Assembly (NCBI GenBank): GCA_944385415.1
Contig: CALWXC010000018.1
Span: 1-50,141, forward strand
DNA: 50,141 bases
From: an uncultured Oscillospiraceae bacterium
GTDB lineage: Bacteria; Bacillota; Clostridia; Oscillospirales; Oscillospiraceae
Direction: 5' to 3'
Positions 1 through 5,375 of the stretch are shown piece by piece; the first letter of the stretch is position 1; each line of letters starts with the position of its first letter. The position numbers and the translations under genes are program-made. Under the pieces are notes generated by a model. It saw only the letters and a program-made list of their open reading frames with translations, was not told the DNA's origin and did no database searches.

Positions 1-217
1 AGGCCTTTTGCTGGGCGGCCACCTTGTCCCGGTTGGCTTCGTACCAGGCCTTTTTCTGGGCCGACTGTTTTCGTTTTTCAGGCGGCAAGCGGCTAAAAGC
101 GGTGTAACGGTCCAGCGCACGCGAGCGGGCCAAATCCTCATTTGTCAGATGGAAATTGGCTTCAATCTCTGCGTCGGCTGCGGCCATGGCGGCCAGTTCT
201 TCGGGGGTAAACGGCAC
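1..217 (-). CDS. Phage-element hypothetical protein (3' part outside window)
   Basis: A leftward reading frame runs open from 217 to the window edge, giving at least 72 residues. The start is GTG at 217-215, chosen because a GGAGGGG ribosome site lies about five bases upstream and no in-frame ATG fits. The visible protein begins VPFTPEELAAMAAADAEIE and is charged and mostly helical, with a Lys/Gln-rich stretch (PEKRKQSAQKKAWYEANRDK). I recognise no domain. It follows two other short leftward genes with almost no spacing, so it is probably part of the same early phage operon. It could be a small DNA-interacting phage protein, but that is a guess. Confidence 0.6.
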   Translation of the reverse strand, partial: MPFTPEELAAMAAADAEIEANFHLTNEDLARSRALDRYTAFSRLPPEKRKQSAQKKAWYEANRDKVAAQQKA

Positions 218-219
218 GG

Positions 220-372
220 TTACCCCTCCTTCTTCTCCGGCTTCTGCTCGGCCTTGGCGGCCATAGCGGCCACGCCCTCGGCGTAGCCCAGCAGATACTC
301 GACCTTTCCATCGGGGAGTTTGGTCACGGCCTTGGCGATGGTGTCGGCCAGTTTCTTCTCACGTTCACTCAT
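220..372 (-). CDS. Small phage protein, 50 aa
   Basis: The frame starts at ATG 372 and ends at TAA 220. It begins MSEREKKLADTIAKAV and contains a LLGYAEGVAAMAAKAE helix and a Lys/Glu-rich tail. Its start overlaps the stop of the upstream gene and its stop lies two bases before the next GTG start, so the three genes look translationally coupled. Short proteins with a 'YLLGYAEG' core commonly occur near repressors in phages of Clostridia (recalled family knowledge). The function is unknown. Confidence 0.65.
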   Translation of the reverse strand: MSEREKKLADTIAKAVTKLPDGKVEYLLGYAEGVAAMAAKAEQKPEKKEG

Positions 373-616
373 GGGGTTTTACCTCCTTCGTTAAATCGCA
401 CAGCTTCTTTTCTACCTTGGCCAGGTTTTCCTCGGCCAGCTCACGCCGTTCGTCGGCGGCCATAATCAGCCCCTGCATATTCCGCAGGGTCGATTCAGAG
501 GCCCCCAGTTGGGTCAGCTTGAGCAGCCGGGCCCGGTGGTTCTCCACGATGCGGGTGCGCTTCTCCACGGCCGCCTGGGCCGCCAGGTGCTTCAAATGCA
601 GTTCGACCATATCCAT
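365..616 (-). CDS. Small helical phage protein, 83 aa
   Basis: The start chosen is ATG 616, preceded by GGAGGG about nine bases upstream; longer in-frame extensions have no ribosome site. The protein (MDMVELHLKHLAAQAAVEKR...) is almost entirely charged helix and likely forms a coiled coil through the central EKRTRIVENHRARLLKL region. It overlaps the next leftward gene by eight bases. It has no domain I can name. Its position makes it part of the early leftward transcript of the element. Confidence 0.6.
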   Translation of the reverse strand: MDMVELHLKHLAAQAAVEKRTRIVENHRARLLKLTQLGASESTLRNMQGLIMAADERRELAEENLAKVEKKLCDLTKEVKPHE

Positions 617-651
617 GGCTTCTTCCCTCCATTCTTTAATTGGTGCCCCGG

Positions 652-680
652 TTGCCCAGGGCCGGTATGTCTGGTACAAT
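652..680 (+). promoter_or_regulatory. Sigma-70-type promoter for the 703 gene
   Basis: TTGCCC at 652-657 and TACAAT at 675-680 are separated by exactly 17 bases. The ribosome site AAGGAGG and the ATG at 703 follow closely, so this rightward gene has its own promoter within an otherwise leftward region. Confidence 0.7.
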
Positions 681-702
681 GGTCTCGAAAGGAGGCATTG
701 TA

Positions 703-1074
703 ATGACTGTGCCCGAATTTGATATGATGGTTTTGGCTGACATAGCCGACTGCAAGGATGGATGGTCTCGTGAAGATCTGGTATCAAAACACGGCTTTGA
801 GATTTTGAAAACCGTGGACTTCCTGCTGGAAAACCAGCTCATAAAGGAGCACAAATCCAACCTTGCTCCGTTCCTGCCGTCTGGGTCAGACTATACCGAT
901 CCGCCAATGAATAACCTTGTGGCTACCGATTGGGGCCGTATAGAGGTTAAGCGGTGGAACACCTTACGTATTCTTTCCAAACGGGAGCGCTGGAAGGAAC
1001 GGATTTTTGGCTTTGTCTCCGGCGTCCTGGTGACGATTGTTGGTGGCCTTATACTATCGTGGATTTCACGATGA
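703..1074 (+). CDS. Membrane-anchored small protein with winged-helix-like N-terminus
   Basis: The start at ATG 703 is fixed by AAGGAGG just upstream and by the promoter at 652-680; the protein has 123 residues. The N-terminal ~60 residues (FDMMVLADIADCKDGWSRED...) have the length and charge pattern of a winged-helix fold. The C-terminus has a single hydrophobic segment, roughly residues 101-121 (FGFVSGVLVTIVGGLILSWI), that should span the membrane with a very short tail. An N-cytoplasmic, tail-anchored topology is inferred. The last 26 bases overlap the 3' end of the opposite-strand gene at 1049-1144. No function is recognised; a lysogen-expressed accessory protein is plausible. Confidence 0.75.
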   Translation: MTVPEFDMMVLADIADCKDGWSREDLVSKHGFEILKTVDFLLENQLIKEHKSNLAPFLPSGSDYTDPPMNNLVATDWGRIEVKRWNTLRILSKRERWKERIFGFVSGVLVTIVGGLILSWISR

Positions 1075-1144
1075 AAAGCCCGACCAGGCATCCAGCTGCA
1101 AACCAGAACAGCCATCGCCAGCCATACAGGGGGTCACGCCACAC
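1049..1144 (-). CDS. Single-span small membrane protein, 31 aa
   Basis: A leftward frame starts at GTG 1144 (eight bases after GGAGG) or two codons earlier at ATG 1150, which is too close to the ribosome site. It ends at TAA 1049. The peptide is VWRDPLYGWRWLFWFAAGCL followed by a hydrophobic run and ends KSTIV, so it is essentially one membrane segment with an aromatic, basic N-terminus. The strong AAGGAGGTG site argues that it is translated. It overlaps the 3' end of the 703-1074 gene convergently. Function unknown. Confidence 0.5.
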   Translation of the reverse strand: MWRDPLYGWRWLFWFAAGCLVGLFIVKSTIV

Positions 1145-1174
1145 CAGCATCACCTCCTTTGCAGTTGTTTCTGT

Positions 1175-1194
1175 GCCCCCGGCTTTCCGGGGGC
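1175..1194. terminator. GC-rich hairpin without clear T-tract
   Basis: GCCCCCGG and CCGGGGGC pair perfectly (8 bp) around a CTTT loop, between the stop of the 1212-1547 gene and the start of the 1049-1144 gene. No U-run follows on either strand, so it may be a weak terminator or a transcript-stability hairpin. Confidence 0.4.
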
Positions 1195-1211
1195 GGTGGT
1201 GGTTAGGCTAT

Positions 1212-1547
1212 TTACATGCGGCCCATTACCCGCAACGCAAACCAGAAGTTTTCCCCGGTCAGCTCTGCCAGGTAGTCGATCAGTTCGCCCCGACCGTACT
1301 CGCTCAGTTCGATGCAGCTAAGATCGAGGCAGCAAACCAGGTGAAAATCTTCTGCATCAAGTCCCAGGTTGACTTGTGCGCCGCGGAGAATCCGCGCTTC
1401 CAGTTCGCTGACTTGAAAAGCGGTGCTTTCCATGGCCTTTTTAACGATGGATTCGCAAGCCCACACTTTCCAGTTGACGTCAGCGCCATGGTCAACGCTG
1501 GACATGATTTCAAAATGAGGGATGATGTTCTCTTTCGCTGCAAACAT
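1212..1547 (-). CDS. Hypothetical phage protein, 111 aa
   Basis: The start is taken as ATG 1547, eight bases after GGAGG; another ATG at 1553 lies only two bases from that site. The protein begins MFAAKENIIPHFEIMSSVDH and ends in an aromatic region (GENFWFALRVMGRM). It contains a CCLDLSC stretch near residue 80, but the cysteine spacing does not suggest a metal site. No family is recognised. Its leader carries the motif shared with two other leftward genes (see 1571-1589). Confidence 0.6.
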   Translation of the reverse strand: MFAAKENIIPHFEIMSSVDHGADVNWKVWACESIVKKAMESTAFQVSELEARILRGAQVNLGLDAEDFHLVCCLDLSCIELSEYGRGELIDYLAELTGENFWFALRVMGRM

Positions 1548-1570
1548 TTCCATTTCCTCCGTTCTCTTGT

Positions 1571-1589
1571 GTTGCTGTTGTCGGACTGG
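1571..1589 (-). repeat. Leader repeat copy 1
   Basis: GTTGCTGTTGTCGGACTGG (read on +) lies upstream of the leftward gene that starts at 1547. The same sequence occurs at 2365-2383, and a 13-base core occurs at 1990-2002, each upstream of a leftward start. Confidence 0.75.
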
Positions 1590-1607
1590 TAGTTCCGGCT
1601 CCAAGGC

Positions 1608-1637
1608 TTGCCCCCATCCCTCTCGCTATGCTACAAT
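1608..1637 (+). promoter_or_regulatory. Promoter for the 1671 gene
   Basis: TTGCCC at 1608-1613 and TACAAT at 1632-1637 with an 18-base spacer. The boxes are identical in sequence to those at 652-680. An AAAGGAGGTGA ribosome site follows at about 1657. Confidence 0.65.
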
Positions 1638-1670
1638 TTATTGGCAAGCCGGGCGAAAGGAGGTGAACCA

Positions 1671-1823
1671 TTGAAAACCGACAAAGAACTCGCCGTTGAA
1701 CTCGCAGGGGATTACATTCAAGCCGTCTATTCCAGAGACGGAGTTAAGCTCCCCGAACCTTCAGACCTAAAGGTCCTGCTCAAAGCGTTCTACGATGCTG
1801 TCAAGTCTCTTCCCGATGAATAA
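1671..1823 (+). CDS. Small phage protein, 50 aa, TTG start
   Basis: The start is TTG 1671, set by a near-perfect ribosome site (AAAGGAGGTGA) four bases upstream; no ATG lies nearby in frame. The peptide reads LKTDKELAVELAGDYIQAVY... and ends DAVKSLPDE. Short proteins with 'DKELAVE' at the front and 'SLPDE' at the end recur in Firmicutes phage early regions (recalled, not searched). It has its own promoter and its last 23 bases overlap the 3' end of the leftward gene at 1801-1968. Function unknown. Confidence 0.7.
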   Translation: MKTDKELAVELAGDYIQAVYSRDGVKLPEPSDLKVLLKAFYDAVKSLPDE

Positions 1824-1968
1824 GCGGGTCACAGATCTCTTCTAACCGGTCAGCTATCTCGCACATAGCCACCGACAACTCCGGCAAATTATCCGGCTTG
1901 CCTTTGGAAACCTCGGCCAGCAGTTCCAGCTGCTTGCCGAGGATTTCCTTTACCTGCTTCTGTTCCAT
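1801..1968 (-). CDS. Small phage protein, 55 aa
   Basis: The start at ATG 1968 is preceded by GGAGGTGAGACAG, giving eight bases of spacing; the upstream in-frame extension is the leader repeat and has no ribosome site. The protein (MEQKQVKEILGKQLELLAEV...) is helical and acidic, and ends CDPLIHREET. No domain is recognised. It carries the conserved leader at 1990-2002 and converges on the 1671-1823 gene with overlapping 3' ends. Confidence 0.65.
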   Translation of the reverse strand: MEQKQVKEILGKQLELLAEVSKGKPDNLPELSVAMCEIADRLEEICDPLIHREET

Positions 1969-1989
1969 CTGTCTCACCTCCTCACTGTG

Positions 1990-2002
1990 TGTTGTCGGAC
2001 TG
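1990..2002 (-). repeat. Leader repeat copy 2 (core)
   Basis: TGTTGTCGGACTG lies 22 bases before the ATG at 1968. It matches the core of the copies at 1571 and 2365. The following GTGAGACAG before the start codon is also shared with the 2346 gene. Confidence 0.7.
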
Positions 2003-2024
2003 TGCAAAAAGGTACTCCAGGTCA

Positions 2025-2053
2025 TTGCACCACGACTGCCGCTGTGATAAACT
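2025..2053 (+). promoter_or_regulatory. Likely promoter for the 2077 gene
   Basis: TTGCAC at 2025-2030 and TAAACT at 2048-2053 with a 17-base spacer. AAGGGGGTGAT follows as the ribosome site. The -10 box is less conserved than those at 652 and 2479. Confidence 0.5.
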
Positions 2054-2076
2054 AAAGCGGGAAGGGGGTGATACTT

Positions 2077-2271
2077 ATGATGAGCAAAGAGCAGTTCGAC
2101 AGCCTTCTGTCTTTTTCCAGAAAATTTCTAACTGAAGACACAGAATCCAAATCCCTTGCCGAAAAATCCGGGCTGACCAGTGAACAACTAGAGGTCATCG
2201 CCGTGCTGATTGCTTACAGCATCCGGGCTTACGACGACTTGAAAGATGGAGCGGTACTTAACCTCCGCTAA
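2077..2271 (+). CDS. Small phage protein, 64 aa
   Basis: The start is ATG 2077 or the next ATG at 2080, after AAGGGGGTGAT. The protein (MMSKEQFDSLLSFSRKFLTE...) is helical, with a central LTSEQLEVIAVLIAYSIRAY segment that is hydrophobic but too mixed for a clear membrane span. No family is recognised. Its 3' 84 bases overlap the leftward frame at 2188-2346, the largest overlap in this cluster. Confidence 0.65.
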   Translation: MMSKEQFDSLLSFSRKFLTEDTESKSLAEKSGLTSEQLEVIAVLIAYSIRAYDDLKDGAVLNLR

Positions 2272-2346
2272 TTCCTCCAGCCGTTGTAAATCTTCTTTGG
2301 TCATCCCCTGAGGCGCAATCTCAGGGGATGATTTCTTTTCATCCAT
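2188..2346 (-). CDS. Small phage protein, 52 aa
   Basis: A leftward frame runs from ATG 2346 to TAG 2188, with a GAGGGGGTGAGACAG ribosome region directly before the ATG. This is the same pre-start sequence as for the 1968 gene. The first 30 residues (MDEKKSSPEIAPQGMTKEDL...) look like a normal small protein. The rest lies opposite the 2077 gene and is less protein-like, so the true product could be shorter. It carries leader repeat copy 3. Confidence 0.5.
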   Translation of the reverse strand: MDEKKSSPEIAPQGMTKEDLQRLEELAEVKYRSIFQVVVSPDAVSNQHGDDL

Positions 2347-2364
2347 CTGTCTCACCCCCTCTCA

Positions 2365-2383
2365 GTTGCTGTTGTCGGACTGG
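2365..2383 (-). repeat. Leader repeat copy 3
   Basis: Identical over 19 bases to the copy at 1571-1589 and placed upstream of the leftward start at 2346. Confidence 0.75.
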
Positions 2384-2478
2384 AACAAAAAGTCCAAATC
2401 CATACCGGGAAAAATATTTTCTGATTTTGGAATTTTTCTTCCTATATATTGTATGGAAAAAAATTAATCCACAATATA

Positions 2479-2507
2479 TTGATTTTTATGGCTTAATGAA
2501 ATACAAT
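2479..2507 (+). promoter_or_regulatory. Strong promoter for the zinc-ribbon gene
   Basis: TTGATT at 2479-2484 and TACAAT at 2502-2507 with a 17-base spacer, in a conspicuously AT-rich stretch (about 2390-2560) unlike the GC-rich surroundings. About 50 bases of leader separate it from the start codon. Confidence 0.75.
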
Positions 2508-2564
2508 TATACGAAAAAGGGGAACTTCCACTTTCCCTTACTTCTTTTGAAAGTAGGTATGCCG

Positions 2565-2783
2565 ATGAAGAGCACTTACAAATTGAGTAGCAAATCTGAT
2601 ATGAAGCAGTACGCTAAGGACTTAGAGCAAAGAATCAAGGATGCGGCCATCGAGGAAATGATGAGTCGCATGTATGATGTTACTTGCCCAACGTGCGGAA
2701 CCTCTGTCAAAGTCCCAGTCGGGAAAAGCCTTTGTCCTAAGTGCGGCGAGGAAATAGATTTACAACTTGACATTAAGACTTAA
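2565..2783 (+). CDS. Small zinc-ribbon protein
   Basis: The start is taken as ATG 2565, seven bases after AGG in AAAGTAGG; ATG 2559 is the alternative but is only one base from that site. The protein has 72 residues: a charged helix (KQYAKDLEQRIKDAAIEEMM) followed by a zinc ribbon, CPTCG around residue 46 and CPKCG around residue 62. The CxxC...CxxC pattern predicts one zinc ion and nucleic-acid or protein binding. The upstream DNA is AT-rich and the gene has its own promoter, which suggests separate acquisition. The last 24 bases overlap the leftward gene at 2760-2912. Confidence 0.7.
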   Translation: MKSTYKLSSKSDMKQYAKDLEQRIKDAAIEEMMSRMYDVTCPTCGTSVKVPVGKSLCPKCGEEIDLQLDIKT

Positions 2784-2912
2784 TTCAGTTGAGGTCAGCT
2801 CTCTAATAAGGGAGCTGACCTCTTTCAGCAACTCTTGAAGCCGTTGAAGTTTCTGTATGGCCTCGTCGATCTCCGCCGTGTCGATTTTGGCCGTCAGATT
2901 TACATTTGGCAT
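2760..2912 (-). CDS. Small phage protein, 50 aa
   Basis: The frame runs from ATG 2912 (after GGAGGTGG) to TAA 2760. It reads MPNVNLTAKIDTAEIDEAIQ and continues as a Leu-rich amphipathic helix. Proteins of the form 'NLTAKIDTxELDEAIxK' are common next to phage repressors in Firmicutes (recalled). The coding sequence contains an 11-bp inverted repeat at 2791-2822 (GAGGTCAGCTC and its complement) that could also terminate the rightward zinc-ribbon transcript. It lies 15 bases after the Cro-like gene, so the two probably share a transcript. Confidence 0.7.
   Translation of the reverse strand: MPNVNLTAKIDTAEIDEAIQKLQRLQELLKEVSSLIRELTSTELSLNVKL
2791..2822 (+). terminator. Hairpin inside an antisense gene, possible terminator
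   Basis: GAGGTCAGCTC (2791-2801) pairs with GAGCTGACCTC (2812-2822) around a 10-base loop, eight bases after the stop of the zinc-ribbon gene. Only TTT follows. The same bases encode part of the 50-residue leftward protein, so the repeat may be constrained by both roles or be coincidental. Confidence 0.45.
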
Positions 2913-2927
2913 GAAAACCACCTCCTT

Positions 2928-3140
2928 TCAGCCTTGGGTGGAGTCTGATCGGTCGTTAAAGTAATCATAAGGAACCCCGATCACCTCACAGATTGCCAAA
3001 AAGTCGTCTGCCGCCATTTTGGACCGCCCACTGATGATACAACTGGTTTTCTGCTTAGACCAACCACACTTCTCAGCGATAAACGCTTGTTTGATGCCGT
3101 GGTCTTTCAAATATGTCTTGATACTCTGCGCTACACTCAA
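2928..3140 (-). CDS. Cro-like XRE-family DNA-binding protein
   Basis: A 70-residue protein that starts at TTG 3140 after AAGGGGGTG; GTG 3149 lies inside that ribosome site. It has a compact helix-turn-helix (IKQAFIAEKCGWSKQKTSCI, residues ~19-38) followed by the second half of an XRE domain (FLAICEVIGVPYDYF). It is the leftward partner of the rightward repressor at 3284 and is transcribed from the promoter at 3187-3215. By analogy with lambdoid and streptococcal phages it would bind the intergenic operators and favour lytic transcription. The role is inferred from layout. Confidence 0.8.
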   Translation of the reverse strand: MSVAQSIKTYLKDHGIKQAFIAEKCGWSKQKTSCIISGRSKMAADDFLAICEVIGVPYDYFNDRSDSTQG

Positions 3141-3178
3141 CCATGTCACCCCCTTGCATAAGTAGCGATTTGCTGGAC

Positions 3179-3215
3179 TTGTGATTATGGTATCACAATA
3201 TTTCGCTACCGTCAA
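3179..3215 (-). promoter_or_regulatory. Leftward early promoter with overlapping operator
   Basis: On the minus strand TTGACG (3210-3215) and TACCAT (3187-3192) are 17 bases apart. A perfect 7-bp inverted repeat, TTGTGAT (3179-3185) and ATCACAA (3192-3198), encloses the -10 box. Similar ATCAC half-sites occur at about 3221-3230 (AATCACGAAA) and, inverted, at 3250-3259. These are candidate sites for the two XRE proteins. Confidence 0.75.
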
Positions 3216-3233
3216 TAGGAAATCACGAAATTC

Positions 3234-3262
3234 TTGACTTTTGTTTTTTTATGTGATATGCT
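3234..3262 (+). promoter_or_regulatory. Rightward lysogeny promoter
   Basis: TTGACT (3234-3239) and TATGCT (3257-3262) with a 17-base spacer. It drives the repressor, lipoprotein and integrase genes. An ATCAC-type half-site (as GTGAT) overlaps the spacer and -10. Confidence 0.8.
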
Positions 3263-3283
3263 AACATCAAAGAAGGTGATGTA

Positions 3284-3730
3284 ATGGAGAACCCCCGGGC
3301 GATATCTTTGCGTGAACGCATACGCTTAAATCTTGTGGCGGCAATGGAAAATGCAGGAATAAATCAAGTCCAGCTTGCGGATAAATTAAACATAAGTAAG
3401 GGTACAGTGAATAACTGGACTCGTGGGAACAATTCTCCTGATGTTGATATGGTCCCCCGGATTTGCGATGTTTTGGGTATCTCTGTTCTTTCTATTTATT
3501 CACCTACAGAATTTGAGAGCCCAGAAACCCCAGCAACAAAAAAATCCCCCGCACCATCCGAAGATGATGAAGGGGCGCTTACAAAAGAAGAACTGTCTCG
3601 TATTTCTGCTGCAATGTCCCAGCTGAATGAAGAGGGCCGGGAGCGGGTCGTGGAGTACGCAGAAGATCTTGCCGCCGGGGGGCGGTTTAAAAAACCTTGT
3701 TCGGCTGAACTGGGTAAAAAGGAAGCATAA
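3284..3730 (+). CDS. CI-like phage repressor (XRE)
   Basis: A 148-residue protein from ATG 3284, after AGAAGGTGATG. Residues ~8-65 form an XRE helix-turn-helix (INQVQLADKLNISKGTVNNW). A Pro/Ser-rich linker follows (~residues 77-100), then a C-terminal helical segment (KEELSRISAAMSQLNEEGRE...). It has no LexA-type serine peptidase domain, so induction would not be by RecA-stimulated self-cleavage. The C-terminal 'LNEEGRERVVEYAEDL' pattern is typical of Gram-positive phage repressors. It is divergent from the Cro-like gene with operators between, and is probably the lysogeny maintenance repressor. Confidence 0.85.
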   Translation: MENPRAISLRERIRLNLVAAMENAGINQVQLADKLNISKGTVNNWTRGNNSPDVDMVPRICDVLGISVLSIYSPTEFESPETPATKKSPAPSEDDEGALTKEELSRISAAMSQLNEEGRERVVEYAEDLAAGGRFKKPCSAELGKKEA

Positions 3731-3786
3731 TTGAATCAGTTCCCAAACCGCCAGGTGGCAGAATAAATAGAAAGAGGGAAATAAAA

Positions 3787-4164
3787 ATGAAAAAATGCAA
3801 AAACGTTATGCTGATTGTCTGTGCATCGATTTTTCTTATTTTGTGTGCTTGCTCTTCAAAGGAAAGCGAACCGGAAATTACATTAGACGATGTTACACAA
3901 GCTATCCAGACTGTTGATCCCCAATTTGAATTTAACGATGAACCAATGTATTCTATGATTGGGGCTTCCAACGGTTGGATGGGTTATCTGAACGATACTA
4001 CTCCTGTAAAAGTTTATCAGTACGAAAGTAAAGATAAATACGAAGAATCCAAAGAAACGTTTGCGCCAATGATGGACGAATGGCCGGTTGTTGGGACATT
4101 TGTTTTGGAGTGCAGCGACACCAGCGTACAGGATGCGTTTTCTGCGCTGTCGCAGGAAAAGTAA
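3787..4164 (+). CDS. Phage-encoded lipoprotein
   Basis: A 125-residue protein. It begins MKKCKNVMLIVCASIFLIL followed by the lipobox CAC: Lys-rich start, hydrophobic core, and Cys ~22 as the lipidated residue. A short acidic linker (SSKESEPEIT) leads into a ~95-residue exported domain. The domain resembles nothing I can name. It sits between repressor and integrase, and its stop overlaps the integrase start (TAATG), so it should be expressed in the lysogen. Lipoproteins at this position in Gram-positive prophages (for example Ltp of phage TP-J34) block superinfecting phage DNA entry; that role is inferred from position only. Confidence 0.8.
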   Translation: MKKCKNVMLIVCASIFLILCACSSKESEPEITLDDVTQAIQTVDPQFEFNDEPMYSMIGASNGWMGYLNDTTPVKVYQYESKDKYEESKETFAPMMDEWPVVGTFVLECSDTSVQDAFSALSQEK

Positions 4165-5243
4165 TGGCAACCGCAGTCCAGCGCCGCCAGGCAAAGGCCC
4201 TAAAGAATCCCACGCCCGTGGAACTGCCGTCGGGCCGGTGGCGGTGCCAGGTGACCGTAAACGGTAAGCGGGTGAGCGTGGTTGAGGATGACCCGAAAAC
4301 TGCCCACGCAAAGGCCGTCGCGCTCAAGGCCGAGGTTTTGAAGGTCCAGAAACGCCCCGACGATCTGACAGTGGGGGAGGCCATTGACCGATACATAGCC
4401 AGCAAGGACGGCGTCCTCTCACCCTCTACGGTCCGGGGGTATAAGGGTATCAGAAAAAACAATCTCCAGACGATCATGCACGTCAAACTGAGCGCACTGA
4501 CGCCGGAGGCCGTGCAGATGGCCATAAACGACGACGCAAAGAAACTGTCCCCCAAATCCGTCCGCAATGCCCACGGTCTGCTGAGTGCCGCCCTGTCCAT
4601 GTACGCGCCGGATCTGCGGCTGGACACCACCCTGCCGCAAAAGGTCCGCCACGAAATCGGCATACCGACGGAGGCCGAAGTGGCCGCGATCCTGGAGGAG
4701 GCCAAGGGCACCGAAATGGAGCTGCCCCTGCTGCTGGCTATCTGGATGGGGTTACGACGGTCGGAGATCCAGGGGCTAACTTGGGATGATATTTCCGGGA
4801 ATGTTCTCCATGTCCGGTCGGCCATTGTCCGGGGCGAGAATGGACCGGTGGAGAAAACCACGAAGTCTTTCAGCGGAGACCGGCGGCTCCGGCTGCCTGC
4901 CTATATCCTGGACGTTCTGGCCAGGACGCCGCACCGCGGGGACTATGTGGTGAACCTTTCCGGGCAGTCCATGTATGACCGGTTTTCCCGGATGTGCAAG
5001 CGCCTGGGCCTGCCGCACTACCGGTTCCACGATCTCCGGCACCTGAATGCCTCCATCATGCTTGCCGCTGGCATACCGAACAAATACGCCCAAGACCGCA
5101 TGGGCCACGCGACGGACAACATGCTAAAGAGTGTATACCAACATATCATTGTCAGCACCCGTGAGGAGGTGGACGATGCGGTGGACGCCCGGTTTTATGC
5201 AATTCTGCACACAAATTGCACACCGGATGACAAAAACCGCTGA
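4164..5243 (+). CDS. int: Tyrosine-family phage integrase
   Basis: A 359-residue site-specific recombinase from ATG 4164; its start overlaps the lipoprotein stop, and AGGAAAA is a weak ribosome site. It has an N-terminal DNA-binding part (VELPSGRWRCQVTVNGKRVS), a SAM-like core-binding domain (~60-150, TVGEAIDRYIASKDG) and a catalytic domain (~165-340). The catalytic residues are visible: Arg in LRRSE, the HDLRH motif, His in MGHAT and the Tyr nucleophile in VYQHI. It catalyses integration and excision at the adjacent attachment site; the gene ends only seven bases before the recognisable tRNA 3' segment. It is more GC-rich than the repressor and lipoprotein, consistent with a mosaic origin. 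Confidence 0.93.
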   Translation: MATAVQRRQAKALKNPTPVELPSGRWRCQVTVNGKRVSVVEDDPKTAHAKAVALKAEVLKVQKRPDDLTVGEAIDRYIASKDGVLSPSTVRGYKGIRKNNLQTIMHVKLSALTPEAVQMAINDDAKKLSPKSVRNAHGLLSAALSMYAPDLRLDTTLPQKVRHEIGIPTEAEVAAILEEAKGTEMELPLLLAIWMGLRRSEIQGLTWDDISGNVLHVRSAIVRGENGPVEKTTKSFSGDRRLRLPAYILDVLARTPHRGDYVVNLSGQSMYDRFSRMCKRLGLPHYRFHDLRHLNASIMLAAGIPNKYAQDRMGHATDNMLKSVYQHIIVSTREEVDDAVDARFYAILHTNCTPDDKNR

Positions 5244-5250
5244 TTTATCA

Positions 5251-5299
5251 ATGGTTATAGCCGTTTTTGGTGCGGGTTCAAGTCCCGCCTCGCGCACCA
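5251..5299 (+). other. 3' end of a class II tRNA gene: element attachment site
   Basis: The T-arm is perfect: GCGGG (5272-5276), TTCAAGT, CCCGC (5284-5288). Seven acceptor bases CTCGCGC, discriminator A and encoded CCA (5297-5299) follow. A possible variable-arm hairpin (ATGGT/GCCGT, 5251-5263) lies upstream, but no D-arm or anticodon arm is present. This is the 3' copy left when an element integrates into a tRNA gene. The complementary GCGCGAG 5' acceptor and long variable arm fit tRNA-Leu best; tRNA-Ser is the alternative. The intact tRNA should lie left of the window. Confidence 0.85.
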
Positions 5300-5301
5300 T
5301 G

Positions 5302-5336
5302 GCGGAGTATCCTACAAAGGACACTCCGCGTTTTTT
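5302..5336 (+). terminator. tRNA terminator
   Basis: GCGGAGT (5302-5308) pairs with ACTCCGC (5323-5329), with an inner TCCT/AGGA extension, followed by TTTTTT at 5331-5336. It lies three bases after the CCA, so it is the host tRNA gene's own terminator. Confidence 0.85.
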
Positions 5337-5375
5337 ATTCTCAAAATTGAGGTCCATCGGAATCGGGAGCGAAGC

